In this document: positions 29,364 through 39,076 of the stretch, piece after piece
Layout: each line of letters opens with the position of its first letter
Position numbering within the stretch: position 1 is the stretch's first letter
Assembly (NCBI GenBank): GCA_012798695.1
Contig: JAAZMR010000023.1
Span: 30,749 to 94,748 of the forward strand
From: Bacillota bacterium
Lineage (GTDB): Bacteria; Bacillota; Limnochordia; DTU087
DNA: 64,000 nt
Reading direction: 5' to 3'
The notes under the pieces: generated by a model
Told to the model about the DNA's origin: nothing
Database searches by the model: none
Seen by the model: the letters and a program-made list of their open reading frames with translations, nothing else
Position numbers and translations under genes: made by a program

Positions 29364-29807
29364 TCAAGTTGAACGTGAAACGGGATCAGGATAAACAGCA
29401 ACTGGTTCACGATATGCCCTAATTCCCTCGCTTCGCTGCATGCCAGAGTCGTCGGTGGGTATCAATAATGTTTGACCCGGTCTGATGTTGACTGATTCGA
29501 GCTCATTCAGTTGTCTAATCTGGTATACGGTTCTTCGTGGATCAGCACCTGGTTTAGCCTTCCTTGCAATTGTCCATAATGTATCTCCTTGACGTACGAC
29601 TATGGTTGCATAGCTTGGTTTGGGCCTACTATACGATACTACCCCGACAAAAATGGACCCGGCAAGCAGCAAAGCTCCCAGCGCAACAAGGATGGCCTTC
29701 TCGATCCTCTGTCTTCGGGATGCAAGGTGTTTGCATTTATGGAGAGATTTACTCTGTCCGGCAGTAGTGCCTGTGTCAAGCTGTACCTGACCAACATCCA
29801 GCGCCAT
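29364..29807 (-). CDS. LysM-domain membrane-anchored protein, YneA-like (candidate SOS cell-division inhibitor)
   Basis: N-terminal TM (AILVALGALLLAGSIFVGVVS), LysM IVVRQGDTLWTIARKAKPGADPRRTVYQIRQLNELESVNIRPGQTLLIP; divergent from lexA. Confidence 0.8.
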   Translation of the reverse strand: MALDVGQVQLDTGTTAGQSKSLHKCKHLASRRQRIEKAILVALGALLLAGSIFVGVVSYSRPKPSYATIVVRQGDTLWTIARKAKPGADPRRTVYQIRQLNELESVNIRPGQTLLIPTDDSGMQRSEGIRAYREPVAVYPDPVSRST

Positions 29808-29838
29808 ACTAGCAGCACCTCCCGAACTAATGTCTTGG

Positions 29839-29852
29839 CGAACACGTGTGTG
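29839..29852. promoter_or_regulatory. Weak LexA (Cheo-type) box CGAACACGTGTGTG
   Basis: Partial match to CGAACRNRYGTTYG in the lexA / YneA-like intergenic region. Confidence 0.4.
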
Positions 29853-29870
29853 TCTGCATTTACCATATCA

Positions 29871-29884
29871 CGAACAGGTGTTTT
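29871..29884. promoter_or_regulatory. LexA (Cheo-type) box CGAACAGGTGTTTT
   Basis: One mismatch to CGAACRNRYGTTYG. Confidence 0.65.
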
Positions 29885-29923
29885 CGTCAACACCAACCGG
29901 GGCGAAAAGTACGGCAATAATTG

Positions 29924-29937
29924 CGAACGGGCGTTTG
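29924..29937. promoter_or_regulatory. LexA (Cheo-type) box CGAACGGGCGTTTG
   Basis: Exact match to CGAACRNRYGTTYG; overlaps the -35 of the lexA promoter. Confidence 0.88.
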
Positions 29938-29963
29938 CAAAGGGGTTCTTGCTGTGCTATAAT
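29935..29963 (+). promoter_or_regulatory. lexA promoter TTGCAA-N17-TATAAT
   Basis: -35 at 29935-29940, TATAAT at 29958-29963, upstream of lexA at 30020. Confidence 0.75.
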
Positions 29964-30019
29964 CAAGTTGATGTGTTGAGAACGGATTTTCGTGAAGTTA
30001 GCCATCGGGAGGGAACCCT

Positions 30020-30637
30020 ATGAACGAACTCACTGAACGGCAAGGACAAGTACTGGAGTTCATCAAAGAACACGTCAGAGAAAAGGGCTATCCACCCTCG
30101 GTTCGAGAAATAGGTGACGGTGTTGGTTTGCGCAGCAGCTCAACCGTGCATGGGCATTTGCGGCGGCTGGAAAGCAAGGGATATATTCGCCGGGATCCCA
30201 CGAAACCCCGTGCTATTGAGATCCTCAATGATCAGCCGGAAGAGAGCCGCATCATAAGAGACGTAATAGCTGTGCCTGTGGTGGGCAATGTTACGGCCGG
30301 ACGACCTATCTTGGCGGTGGAAAACGTGGAAGACTACTTTCCGCTGCCTCGTGCCTTTGCATCTGATGAAGCTACTTTCATACTGCGAATTCAGGGTGAC
30401 AGTATGATTGAAGCAGGGATTTTGGACGGCGACTATGTAATAGTTCGCCAGCAACCCGATGCACTTAACGGGGACATAGTTGTAGCACTCATTGAGGATG
30501 AAGCGACTGTCAAACGGTTCTTCAAAGAGTTAGACCATATTCGCTTACAACCGGAAAACCCGGTCTATGATCCGATTGTCACTACTGATGCTCACATCTT
30601 AGGGAAAGTCATCGGAGTTCTGAGAATGGTTCACTAA
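30020..30637 (+). CDS. lexA: Transcriptional repressor LexA
   Basis: [57 protein letters not shown] (cleavage region); [28 protein letters not shown]. Confidence 0.97.
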   Translation: MNELTERQGQVLEFIKEHVREKGYPPSVREIGDGVGLRSSSTVHGHLRRLESKGYIRRDPTKPRAIEILNDQPEESRIIRDVIAVPVVGNVTAGRPILAVENVEDYFPLPRAFASDEATFILRIQGDSMIEAGILDGDYVIVRQQPDALNGDIVVALIEDEATVKRFFKELDHIRLQPENPVYDPIVTTDAHILGKVIGVLRMVH

Positions 30638-30806
30638 CGGAGGCACTTATTATAGAATCTCGGTGGTTGCTGACTTATTGGTACTGGTTAGATTGAGTTT
30701 GTTTTAGATCGGGGCGTAATCATGCTGCCTACATGGAAGTAAGGGGGCGAACCGATTGCCCGCTTTTCGAGCACGGCCCCCTACTCCCTTGGTAAGCGTA
30801 TTTTAC

Positions 30807-31178
30807 TCAAGAGGTCGTATCCTCGTACTTTTCTTTCGTGATGAAACTACCATTTTCTAACCACTTATTTGTAACTCTGTACATTCCGTCAAATTCCAGA
30901 CGTAATTGCATCCGGTTAAAGCAGTTATTCCCCATAACCGTCTTATTGATGAACATTTGGTAATCATGATTGCCAGCTTCTTCGCGTTGTATCTCCGATG
31001 ATTTGCGAAGACGTAATGCCAACTTCTCCCCACATTTATCACACTGCACATAGACCCAGACAGCGTCCTTAGTCACGCGAATACCTGGCTGCTGGGTGGA
31101 CCCTGGTGATATGAACTTGCTTACCAACTTTGCCAGTAAACCCAATCCTAAACCTCCATAGTCTGCTCGGTTTCCCAA
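30807..31178 (-). CDS. Hypothetical protein with CxxC motif
   Basis: Complete ORF with VQCDKCGEKLALRL; overlaps the upstream ORF, consistent with an operon. Confidence 0.6.
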   Translation of the reverse strand: MGNRADYGGLGLGLLAKLVSKFISPGSTQQPGIRVTKDAVWVYVQCDKCGEKLALRLRKSSEIQREEAGNHDYQMFINKTVMGNNCFNRMQLRLEFDGMYRVTNKWLENGSFITKEKYEDTTS

Positions 31179-31561
31179 TGGTTAGTATCCTTAAGTAGGC
31201 CATTGCGTGGGCTCGAGCTACCCGAGGTACGTAAGGCCAGCATGTCTGCCGAACCGATGCCCAATAATGTAAAGAACATCTCCAGAGCCTGTTCTAACCC
31301 CCGCTGCTCTGGGGCAACCGTTTGATCAGGATCAAAAAGAGGCAGTTTGGCATATTCCTGCACAGCCATTTCATACGCCAAGTCTACCCCTTTTTCATCC
31401 ACGAGCTCCATTAGGTCGCTATATTTCTGTCGTCGCGTCTCCGCCTGTGCTTTCCAAAAGTCGGGGTTGGAGGTCAAGCTGCTTGCTAGGAGATCTTGCT
31501 TGGCGAGCCGCCTAAACTTCTTCAACCCCCTGAGGACATCATCTTTGGCCACCTGTATCAT
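31148..31561 (-). CDS. Hypothetical protein
   Basis: Complete ORF in operon-like arrangement; helical composition; no recognised family. Confidence 0.55.
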   Translation of the reverse strand: MIQVAKDDVLRGLKKFRRLAKQDLLASSLTSNPDFWKAQAETRRQKYSDLMELVDEKGVDLAYEMAVQEYAKLPLFDPDQTVAPEQRGLEQALEMFFTLLGIGSADMLALRTSGSSSPRNGLLKDTNHWETEQTMEV

Positions 31562-31806
31562 AGCGCATCCCCCCTGATAACCATCGCTTCTTCAGTACTT
31601 CTACCCGCGCAGCTCAAATCCTCTTATCTGGCTCCACTAATCCCTGGATCCAATTCCCCATGTCTTCACAGTGACCTGCTATCACCAATGCTTTTGATTC
31701 AGCTTATGCTGGTAAGGCGGCAAAAAGTAACCAATAATAGGATTCGTTTGGGGCAGCTCCAATATACAAAAAAACTGGCTGATCATTGAAAACCTGTTGC
31801 CTATGC

Positions 31807-32475
31807 TCAGAGAACACCATGGCGCCTTAGTTCACTTATGGCATCCGGTGCCTGTAGATAGTGAAAAAGAGCCATTATGTATTGTCCCTTTTCCTTATAG
31901 ATCGCACTCAACAGCAGGTGTGTATACTGGTTTTTTGGATCAAGTTTCAGGGCGCGTTCGAGGTGGACCTGTGCTCGCTCAATCTCACCAGTCTGACCGC
32001 ACACTATAGCACAGAAATTTCGGCTCCAGGCAACAGTTGGGGCCAGGCGAATGATCTCCTCGAAATAGCTGATGGACTGTTCCAGGTCACCAAAGGCGTA
32101 GGAACCAAAGGCAGCACAATTCAGCAACAGCAGGTCTTCAGGTGAACGTCGCAGCTGCCGGAGGTTGTCCAAGACAAACTCAGCAACCTCTTCTCTATAA
32201 CCATCTTCTCCGGCTATCTCCAGTTCTTTCAAAGCTCGCGGTAGTTGACCTAGATTAGCAAAGGCTATTCCTCTCAGCAATCGGCTTGCCACGGTTCTGC
32301 TTAATTCGTTCTCCCCAATCACTTTTTCCCAGTCAACATGGTTAGGTGCAGTCTGGCTTTGAGCATGAGTAATAGAGGGCCAGATGGTATTGGTCCAACC
32401 AAGTAACAGGGCTACCAATAGGATACCTGCAATTAGTCTTTGCTCTACCAACCGTACCCCATTGTTCATCCTCAC
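31807..32475 (-). CDS. Secreted/membrane-anchored TPR-repeat protein
   Basis: N-terminal hydrophobic segment; TPR-like LGQLPRALKELEIAG, DLEQSISYFEEIIRLAPTVAWSRNFCAIVCGQTGEIERAQVHLERALKLDPKN. Confidence 0.8.
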   Translation of the reverse strand: MRMNNGVRLVEQRLIAGILLVALLLGWTNTIWPSITHAQSQTAPNHVDWEKVIGENELSRTVASRLLRGIAFANLGQLPRALKELEIAGEDGYREEVAEFVLDNLRQLRRSPEDLLLLNCAAFGSYAFGDLEQSISYFEEIIRLAPTVAWSRNFCAIVCGQTGEIERAQVHLERALKLDPKNQYTHLLLSAIYKEKGQYIMALFHYLQAPDAISELRRHGVL

Positions 32476-32491
32476 AACTCTCCCTACACCA

Positions 32492-32779
32492 TTAGCAGAA
32501 CACGTGCACTGCCTGAATAGCCACCAGCAACACTACTGAGCCCTGAAATACCCAAAGGGCCAGCCGCACTATAGTCAATAGGATTGCAGGCCATGGCAGC
32601 TGGTTTGAGCTCTCCGTTGCTGGCTCTGCCTCTACCAGGAGGTCGAGATATGGGTTCCCCCGACATTTCGGCCTTCGTTGTGGCCAATAAGAGCAACCAC
32701 ATAAATAGACAGCAAGACCACATAGAGCGACAACCCCACTTATGAGCGCCACCTGCAGCAGAAGCATACCCAAGCCCAT
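32492..32779 (-). CDS. Small two-TM hypothetical protein
   Basis: Two hydrophobic segments; frame choice is uncertain because 32484..32723 overlaps in another frame. Confidence 0.45.
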   Translation of the reverse strand: MGLGMLLLQVALISGVVALCGLAVYLCGCSYWPQRRPKCRGNPYLDLLVEAEPATESSNQLPWPAILLTIVRLALWVFQGSVVLLVAIQAVHVFC

Positions 32780-32854
32780 ACTAAGATCCCCCTTAGGTAG
32801 GATATGTGTTTACCTAAGGAGAGGTCACTGGTTGTTGTGTCATGTCGATCTGGT

Positions 32855-33619
32855 TCAGTCTAGATCCCATTGAGCCAACTCATCCATAAAGGCTTCATGG
32901 GTTAGCTGAAAGCGAACTGGGGTGATGGAGATCCAACCATCCTTGACTGCCCTTGTATCTGAGTCTAGTCCTTCCTCCAGATCAATCGCTTGACCGGTAA
33001 GCCAGTAATAGGTTCGTCCCCAAGGGTCTAGCCTCTTTTCCACAAAATCACGATATCTGCGAATTCCCACCCGTGTAATCTTGATGCCTCTTATCTCGGC
33101 ACCAGGAACCCTAGGTAAATTGACATTCAGCAAGGTATCTTTGGGCAGCCCCTTGTTCTGGACCTCTCTTGCTGTGCTGGCGGTTAACGTCACCGCTTTC
33201 TTCAGATTCAACCATGTGCCCGAATAATCGGCGATCGAGATAGCCAACGCAGGAATCCCCATAATTAGTGCCTCAACGGCCGCTGATACCGTTCCTGAAT
33301 AGAGCACATCAGTTCCTAGGTTCGGGCCGGCATTGACTCCAGAAACCACCAGATCTGGCCGGTGGTCCACCAACATCTCCAGACCGAGCTTTATACAATC
33401 TGCCGGAGTGCCATCTACCTGAAAGGCGAGGACAGCCCCCGGTATACCTCCAACCTCTGTCACTCGCAACGGTCTATGCATGGTAACTGCATGTCCCATC
33501 CCACTGCGCTCACGATCGGGAGCGACCACATACACATTTCCCAGCGAGCTTAGACCTTTGACCAGCTCCAGCAGCCCTGTGGATCTGATCCCATCATCAT
33601 TAGTTATAAGAATATCCAC
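32855..33619 (-). CDS. surE: 5'/3'-nucleotidase SurE
   Basis: MDILITNDDGIRSTGLLEL, VVAPDRERSGMGHAVTMHRPL, VSGVNAGPNLGTDVLYSGTVSAA. Confidence 0.97.
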   Translation of the reverse strand: MDILITNDDGIRSTGLLELVKGLSSLGNVYVVAPDRERSGMGHAVTMHRPLRVTEVGGIPGAVLAFQVDGTPADCIKLGLEMLVDHRPDLVVSGVNAGPNLGTDVLYSGTVSAAVEALIMGIPALAISIADYSGTWLNLKKAVTLTASTAREVQNKGLPKDTLLNVNLPRVPGAEIRGIKITRVGIRRYRDFVEKRLDPWGRTYYWLTGQAIDLEEGLDSDTRAVKDGWISITPVRFQLTHEAFMDELAQWDLD

Positions 33620-33630
33620 GTACCAGCCTC

Positions 33631-34287
33631 CTACTGCCAGCTAATCTCCTTGACTTCAGATAGGCTCGATAGCTCCTGCATCAAGCCTTCCAGCTGAATG
33701 CCATGGGGAGTCTCAACTCTCATCTCTACATAGCATTCCCCGTCATCGGTTGTATCTACTGTCATAGTACGGATATTCACGCGCCGTTGACCTAACAAAG
33801 TAGCTATGGCTGCTAGTTGACCAGGTCTATCGGCGACCTGTAGTCGCAGAGAACGCTCTTCGTGAGGGAGCAAGTACTGCTCCAATTTGTTCACCAGAGT
33901 GAGAACAGCCAATAAGGTGGCGATCACTGCTCCGAGGTAAAAGCCTGAGCCAATTGCTAAACCGATTCCAGCGACAACCCAGAGACTTGCTGCTGTTGTG
34001 AGGCCTTTGATGCTCAAACCTTCCCGCAAAATGGTTCCAGCACCGAGAAAGCCAATACCACTAACTACCTGTGCGGCTAATCTGCCTGGATCCCATCTTG
34101 AACCGTCAATCCCACTCTCAGCGAAACCGTAGATAGAAATCAACATGATCAACGTGGACCCCAAGCAGACCAAAATCTGAGTACGGAATCCAGCTGCCCG
34201 GCCATGTATTTCTCTTTCTATCCCAATTAGGCCTCCGGCTGCGACAGCCAAAACCAGCCGAAGTATGACCTCCCACTGAGTGAGCAC
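33631..34287 (-). CDS. MgtC/SapB family membrane protein with C-terminal ACT-like domain
   Basis: GLIGIEREIHGRAAGFRTQILVCLGSTLIML, VSGIGFLGAGTILREGLSIKGLTTAASLWV. Confidence 0.95.
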   Translation of the reverse strand: MLTQWEVILRLVLAVAAGGLIGIEREIHGRAAGFRTQILVCLGSTLIMLISIYGFAESGIDGSRWDPGRLAAQVVSGIGFLGAGTILREGLSIKGLTTAASLWVVAGIGLAIGSGFYLGAVIATLLAVLTLVNKLEQYLLPHEERSLRLQVADRPGQLAAIATLLGQRRVNIRTMTVDTTDDGECYVEMRVETPHGIQLEGLMQELSSLSEVKEISWQ

Positions 34288-34364
34288 TTACGTGTACCCC
34301 CATCCTTTGCTCCTACCGGTTTGATCAGCATACACCAATCGGCACACCGAACCTCATTCAGCTC

Positions 34365-34727
34365 TTAGCTTAGTTTAGCTCGACAATGGGGACAAAACTC
34401 ATTTTCAACATCGACTGCCGCAAAACACCGGTAGCAGTCCCGCTTCAAGACACCTTTACAATGGGGACAAAACGCTAACCAAGATAGTGCCTTCTTATTG
34501 CAGTGAGGACATACTCTCATTGCACCTTTAGGTCTAGCCAGACCATAAATCAGCAGGACTATGCCTGTTCCCAATGGCCCGAAGGGTCCTAGTAAAAAAA
34601 GGCCAGCCATTATGATAGTAGCTGCCCACAAAACGGAGTTGGCATCTCGTCCCTTAGCATCCTGATAAGTCCAGTAAGCAGCGGGGCCTGCCACTGCCAA
34701 ATTGATGACCAGTACTGTCCAGTTCAT
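34365..34727 (-). CDS. Membrane protein with C-terminal double zinc ribbon
   Basis: Two TM segments, then CPHCNKKALSWLAFCPHCKGVLKRDCYRCFAAVDVENEFCPHC. Confidence 0.8.
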   Translation of the reverse strand: MNWTVLVINLAVAGPAAYWTYQDAKGRDANSVLWAATIIMAGLFLLGPFGPLGTGIVLLIYGLARPKGAMRVCPHCNKKALSWLAFCPHCKGVLKRDCYRCFAAVDVENEFCPHCRAKLS

Positions 34728-34914
34728 AAAATTATCGGCACCTTCTCAAGGTCAATGAAAAGGACCTAGGCGCCTTCTCTCCTTCCTCCACACACACATT
34801 GGATTTCCTGAAATGGGCAGCTGAAAGGAAGTCCATGCAGACCCTAATTCTTCAAATCACAGAGAAACCCTGCCTCTACTAGGGTTTAAGATTTTACCAC
34901 TGAAGCTCTCGCCC

Positions 34915-35565
34915 CTAGAACTCCTTCCCTATCTTGGTCTTGATCCGACATAAGGCATTATCAATAGACTTGGTATGAGTACCTAGCTCTTCGGCCATCT
35001 CCTTATAAGATAGCCCATTAATGTAGAGCCGAAAGACGCTATACTCAAAATCGCTCAACACCTCTTTGATATATCGCTGAGTATGCTGCAGCCTCTCTCG
35101 GTCAATAACCAGGGCTTCGGGATCATCAACCCGGTTATTGGACAACACTTCCATCAAAGTACGGTCTCCTTCAGCATCGTAAATGGGTTTGTGTAAGGAA
35201 GTATACGAATTGAGGGGAATGTGTTTCTGCCTGGTAGTACCCTTGATGGCACTAATGATATTGCGAGTGATACAGAGTTTCGCGAAGGACCAGAAAGATG
35301 ACGAACCCGGCGAAAAATCGCGGATGGCCTTGTATAAACCGATCATCCCCTCTTGGAGTAGATCGTCATCTTCGGCTCCCTGTAAGAAGTAGGGCCTAGT
35401 CCAAATATAAACCAACTTTTGATACTTATAGAGCAAATAATCCGTAGCATCTTGGCGACCAGCTTGTGCTTGTTGAACAATGTCTTCATCTGGCAAATCT
35501 CGAAAAGCTCTAAATCCATCCAAATGATAGTTGATCGGTAACGCACTACCCATGGACACAACCAC
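34915..35565 (-). CDS. sigH: RNA polymerase sporulation sigma factor SigH-like
   Basis: DEDIVQQAQAGRQDATDYLLYKYQKLVYIWTRPYFLQGAEDDDLLQEGMIGLYKAIRDF; SYKEMAEELGTHTKSIDNALCRIKTKI. Confidence 0.9.
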   Translation of the reverse strand: MVVSMGSALPINYHLDGFRAFRDLPDEDIVQQAQAGRQDATDYLLYKYQKLVYIWTRPYFLQGAEDDDLLQEGMIGLYKAIRDFSPGSSSFWSFAKLCITRNIISAIKGTTRQKHIPLNSYTSLHKPIYDAEGDRTLMEVLSNNRVDDPEALVIDRERLQHTQRYIKEVLSDFEYSVFRLYINGLSYKEMAEELGTHTKSIDNALCRIKTKIGKEF

Positions 35566-35666
35566 TCCTTTGGGTCAAGCAAACGTCTCCGTGTTCTGAC
35601 TATCTACCAAAATATACATTTCAACATTAGAGCCCTAAATCCTTCAATTGGAGTCCACAAAACAGC

Positions 35667-35703
35667 AAAGCCCTTTACCGTTGACATACACGGAAAGGGC
35701 TTT
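35667..35703 (-). terminator. Terminator downstream of speD
   Basis: AAAGCCCTTTaCCG ... CGGaAAGGGCTTT inverted repeat; T-rich on both flanks. Confidence 0.75.
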
Positions 35704-35763
35704 TAATCGAAACTTGCCATATGATTACACATACAAATCTAGCTTCGCCTCCCTTTAGGCAAC

Positions 35764-36138
35764 CTAAGAAATCTTAACCATCGCATGTTGCGTCACACCC
35801 CTTTTCACCTCAGAAGCGACTGTATTTTGGGCTCGGAAGTGCTTTAGCAAATAGTTTAGTGCATCCCAGGGGTCCACTGTATCACCGCAGGTAAACACGT
35901 CGATGGCAGCATAGCCAAGCTCTGGCCATGTGTGGATGGTTAGATGAGACTCGGATATGACGACCACTCCACTGACTCCCTGTGGACTGAACTTGTGAAA
36001 TGCAACTTCCCTCACCTCTGCTCCTGCAGCTAATGCTGCTTCTACCATAATACTCTCCACCAGGTTCCGATCATTTAATACCTCAGGATCACATCCATAG
36101 GCTTCACAGAGGATGTGACGGCCCAAAGCATTTTTCAT
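35764..36138 (-). CDS. speD: S-adenosylmethionine decarboxylase proenzyme
   Basis: [41 protein letters not shown] (processing Ser region). Confidence 0.96.
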   Translation of the reverse strand: MKNALGRHILCEAYGCDPEVLNDRNLVESIMVEAALAAGAEVREVAFHKFSPQGVSGVVVISESHLTIHTWPELGYAAIDVFTCGDTVDPWDALNYLLKHFRAQNTVASEVKRGVTQHAMVKIS

Positions 36139-36214
36139 TCCATTCGTTGCCCCCTTTCGGCGATCTCTCCACCCTTCTATAGTCTCGTACCCAAAGCACT
36201 ATTCGACCGCTTCA

Positions 36215-36242
36215 ATTCTAGCAGAACCTCACGAAATGTCAA
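36215..36242 (-). promoter_or_regulatory. speD promoter TTGACA-N16-TAGAAT (- strand)
   Basis: TTGACATTTCGTGAGGTTCTGCTAGAAT on the - strand upstream of speD. Confidence 0.7.
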
Positions 36243-36355
36243 GCAAAACGGCATATTGCTGCCGCTATACCTGCACACCTCCTTCTGGCTCAGTTTATCT
36301 CCTCTTCTTTCGCTCTAGCAAAGCATTTGTCCTTATTGCCACATAGCGCTGCTCA

Positions 36356-37627
36356 TCAGCTAGTCTCGTGTTTCGGTACCAGGGATTCCACCACCTGGTA
36401 AAGAGCCAATTCTACATGTTCTTTGCACATGCCGCCCTGTAAATAGACTGTATAGGGCGATCGCAGTGGTCCATCGGCACTGAGCTCGATGGTCGAGCCC
36501 TGAACAAAAGTGCCTCCGGCCATTACTACCTGGTCTTCGTATCCTGGCATGTCTCCGGGTACTGGTTGAACGAAACTGTCAATCGGGGAGCTGGCTTGAA
36601 TGCTTTGGCAGAAAGCTAAAAGCTCCTCTTTACTAGATAGTCTCACTGCTTGCACAATATCGCTCCTTGGTTCATCCCATCGAGGAGATACAGAGTATCC
36701 CAAGTCCTGCATTACTTTTGCTACCAATATCGCACCGGCCAATGCCTCACCCACCACGTGTGGTGCCATCCACAGCCCCTGTAATATCCAACGGTTTAAG
36801 CCATAGGTTGGACCTAGTTCGCGCCCCAGTCCCGGTGCGGTCATTCGATCAGCAATGATTTCGATTAGACGCTCCGAACCGACCATATAGCCACCACCGG
36901 CCACCAAACCACCACCAGGATTCTTGATGAGGGAGCCGGCGATGAGATCCGCACCCATATGGCATGGCTCCCAATTCTCCACAAACTCACCATAACAGTT
37001 ATCCACAAAGATGATAATATCTTTGCTGATGGTACGGATAATAGAGATCATATTCTGAATGTCATCAATGGTGATCGCTGGCCGCCAGCTATAACCCCGG
37101 GAGCGCTGAATCATCACCATTTTGGTTGTACTACTGACGTTAGCTAAGATCCCGTCTTTGTCCCAGTTGCCTTCCTTGTTGAGCGGGACCTCCTTGTATC
37201 GAATGCCATCTCGCAGCAAGCTGTTAGGCAGATCGCCCTTTGTACCGATCACTTGCTGTAAGGTATCATATGGAGCACCGGTCAGGGAGACTAGCTCATC
37301 TCCCGGCCTTAGCAAAGCGGCCAGACATGTGGCTATCGCATGGGTACCTGACACCAACTGTGGCCTAACCAAGGCATCTTCCGCTCCAAATACCTGAGCG
37401 TACAAGGATTCGATCACCTCGCGGCCGCTGTCGTTGTAACCATACCCAGTACTGCCCGCAAAATGATATTCACTGACTTGATGTTGACGAAAAGCCGTCA
37501 GCATTCGGCTTTGGTTAGCCAGTTTCCGCTCTTCGATCTCTTCCCACTTACCTTTGATCTCAGCTTTGGCGTTATTGATCAACTGCTTTATCCAGTGATA
37601 TCTATCGGACAGTAAAGTTGTGTGCAT
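36356..37627 (-). CDS. Methionine gamma-lyase-related / aluminium resistance (YnbB-type) PLP protein
   Basis: GYGYNDSGREVIESLYAQVFGAEDALVRPQLVSGTHAIATCLAALLRPGDELVSLTGAPYDTLQQVIG; FVDNCYGEFVE. Confidence 0.93.
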   Translation of the reverse strand: MHTTLLSDRYHWIKQLINNAKAEIKGKWEEIEERKLANQSRMLTAFRQHQVSEYHFAGSTGYGYNDSGREVIESLYAQVFGAEDALVRPQLVSGTHAIATCLAALLRPGDELVSLTGAPYDTLQQVIGTKGDLPNSLLRDGIRYKEVPLNKEGNWDKDGILANVSSTTKMVMIQRSRGYSWRPAITIDDIQNMISIIRTISKDIIIFVDNCYGEFVENWEPCHMGADLIAGSLIKNPGGGLVAGGGYMVGSERLIEIIADRMTAPGLGRELGPTYGLNRWILQGLWMAPHVVGEALAGAILVAKVMQDLGYSVSPRWDEPRSDIVQAVRLSSKEELLAFCQSIQASSPIDSFVQPVPGDMPGYEDQVVMAGGTFVQGSTIELSADGPLRSPYTVYLQGGMCKEHVELALYQVVESLVPKHETS

Positions 37628-37764
37628 GGGCTTGTCTCCTCATTCGATGATCTTGGTACATCTATTCTTGTTGTGATAGATCACTCGAGCTTCTATATCA
37701 AATCGCAAGTGATAGCAACTAGGCAAAGGTGAGGTATTGAGATTGATGGTGCTGTCCACCAATC

Positions 37765-38934
37765 CTAACAGTAACGAATGCCAGCATCACGCAGCCGCTC
37801 AACTGCATCCTTGATTCGCTCCTGCTCTACACATAGAGATATGCGGATATAGTTCTCGCCATACTGGCCATAACTGATTCCAGGTGTGACAACCACTCCG
37901 GCTTCCTCCAAAAGCAGTGCTGCAAATTCAGTCGATGTATAACCCTCAGGCACTGGAGCCCAGACATAGATGGTTGCCTGGGGTCTTTCCAATTCCCAGC
38001 CTAGCTGCTGCAATCCATTGATCACCATATTCCGCCGTTCAAGATATAGCTCTTGCATCGCCGCTACGGAGTCTTGGGGACCGCTTAGTGCTTGAATACC
38101 GGCATATTGGATTGCTGAAAACACGCCAGAATCAATATTGCTCTTCACCCTCGCCAGGGCTTCAATGACTTCCCTATTGCCTGCTGCCCACCCTAGCCGC
38201 CAACCAGTCATGTTATAGGTCTTGGAAAGTGAGTGAAACTCAATGCCGACCTCCTTGGCACCCTCGATTTCCAGGAAACTAAGGGGCCGGTATCCTTCAA
38301 ATGCGACCTCGCTGTAGGCTGCATCATGGCAAACGATAATATCATATTCTCGGGCAAAGGTGATGACATCTTCATAGAATTCTCTCGGTGCGATTGCACC
38401 TGTAGGGTTATTAGGGTAATTTATGAACATGAGCCTGGCCTGTTTGGCGACATCATCCGGTATCGCTGAAAGATCTGGCAAGAAGTGATTGGCTTTAAGG
38501 AGAGGCATTCTATAGCTTATGCCCCCTGCAAACATCGTTCCTGTGCTATAGGCAGGATACCCTGGATCAGGGATCAGGTTGATGTCCCCTGGATCAACAT
38601 AGCATAGTGATATGTGAGCTAGCCCTTCCTTGGATCCAATTAGGGTAACGATCTCTGATACGGGATCAAGCTCCACCCCACGGGTTCTCTCGTACCAGCT
38701 TGCCACAGCCTCGCGAAAAGGCAGCATTCCCTCGTACACCGGGTAACGGTGTGTTTTTGGGTCTTTGGCGGCAAGCTGAAGGCTTTTCACAATATGAGAA
38801 GGAGTCGGCCGATCTGGGTCTCCCATTCCCAGGTTAATGATATCTACCCCTGCAGCTTTTGCTTTAGCAATTTTCTGATCAATCTCGGCGAATAGGTATG
38901 GTGGCAATTCTTGAATACGTCTAGCAGTCTGCAT
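37765..38934 (-). CDS. dapL: LL-diaminopimelate aminotransferase
   Basis: [63 protein letters not shown]. Start placed at [18 protein letters not shown] track extends to 39048. Confidence 0.9.
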   Translation of the reverse strand: MQTARRIQELPPYLFAEIDQKIAKAKAAGVDIINLGMGDPDRPTPSHIVKSLQLAAKDPKTHRYPVYEGMLPFREAVASWYERTRGVELDPVSEIVTLIGSKEGLAHISLCYVDPGDINLIPDPGYPAYSTGTMFAGGISYRMPLLKANHFLPDLSAIPDDVAKQARLMFINYPNNPTGAIAPREFYEDVITFAREYDIIVCHDAAYSEVAFEGYRPLSFLEIEGAKEVGIEFHSLSKTYNMTGWRLGWAAGNREVIEALARVKSNIDSGVFSAIQYAGIQALSGPQDSVAAMQELYLERRNMVINGLQQLGWELERPQATIYVWAPVPEGYTSTEFAALLLEEAGVVVTPGISYGQYGENYIRISLCVEQERIKDAVERLRDAGIRYC

Positions 38935-39076
38935 AGGACCATCGCGGCCCAACTGGAGCCAGCCAGTTAAGCCCCGTATGCCAGGGCCGGCGGGCTGAAG
39001 CCGCTTCCACGCCTCCTTTATACATAAATATCTAGCGTGCAAACCCAAAGATGGGCTCCCCTAAGCAGATTCCATA

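Noticed and set aside
29589-30023. 144-aa + ORF ending at the lexA start
   Set aside because: Runs antisense to the LysM gene and through the LexA-box region; no motif.
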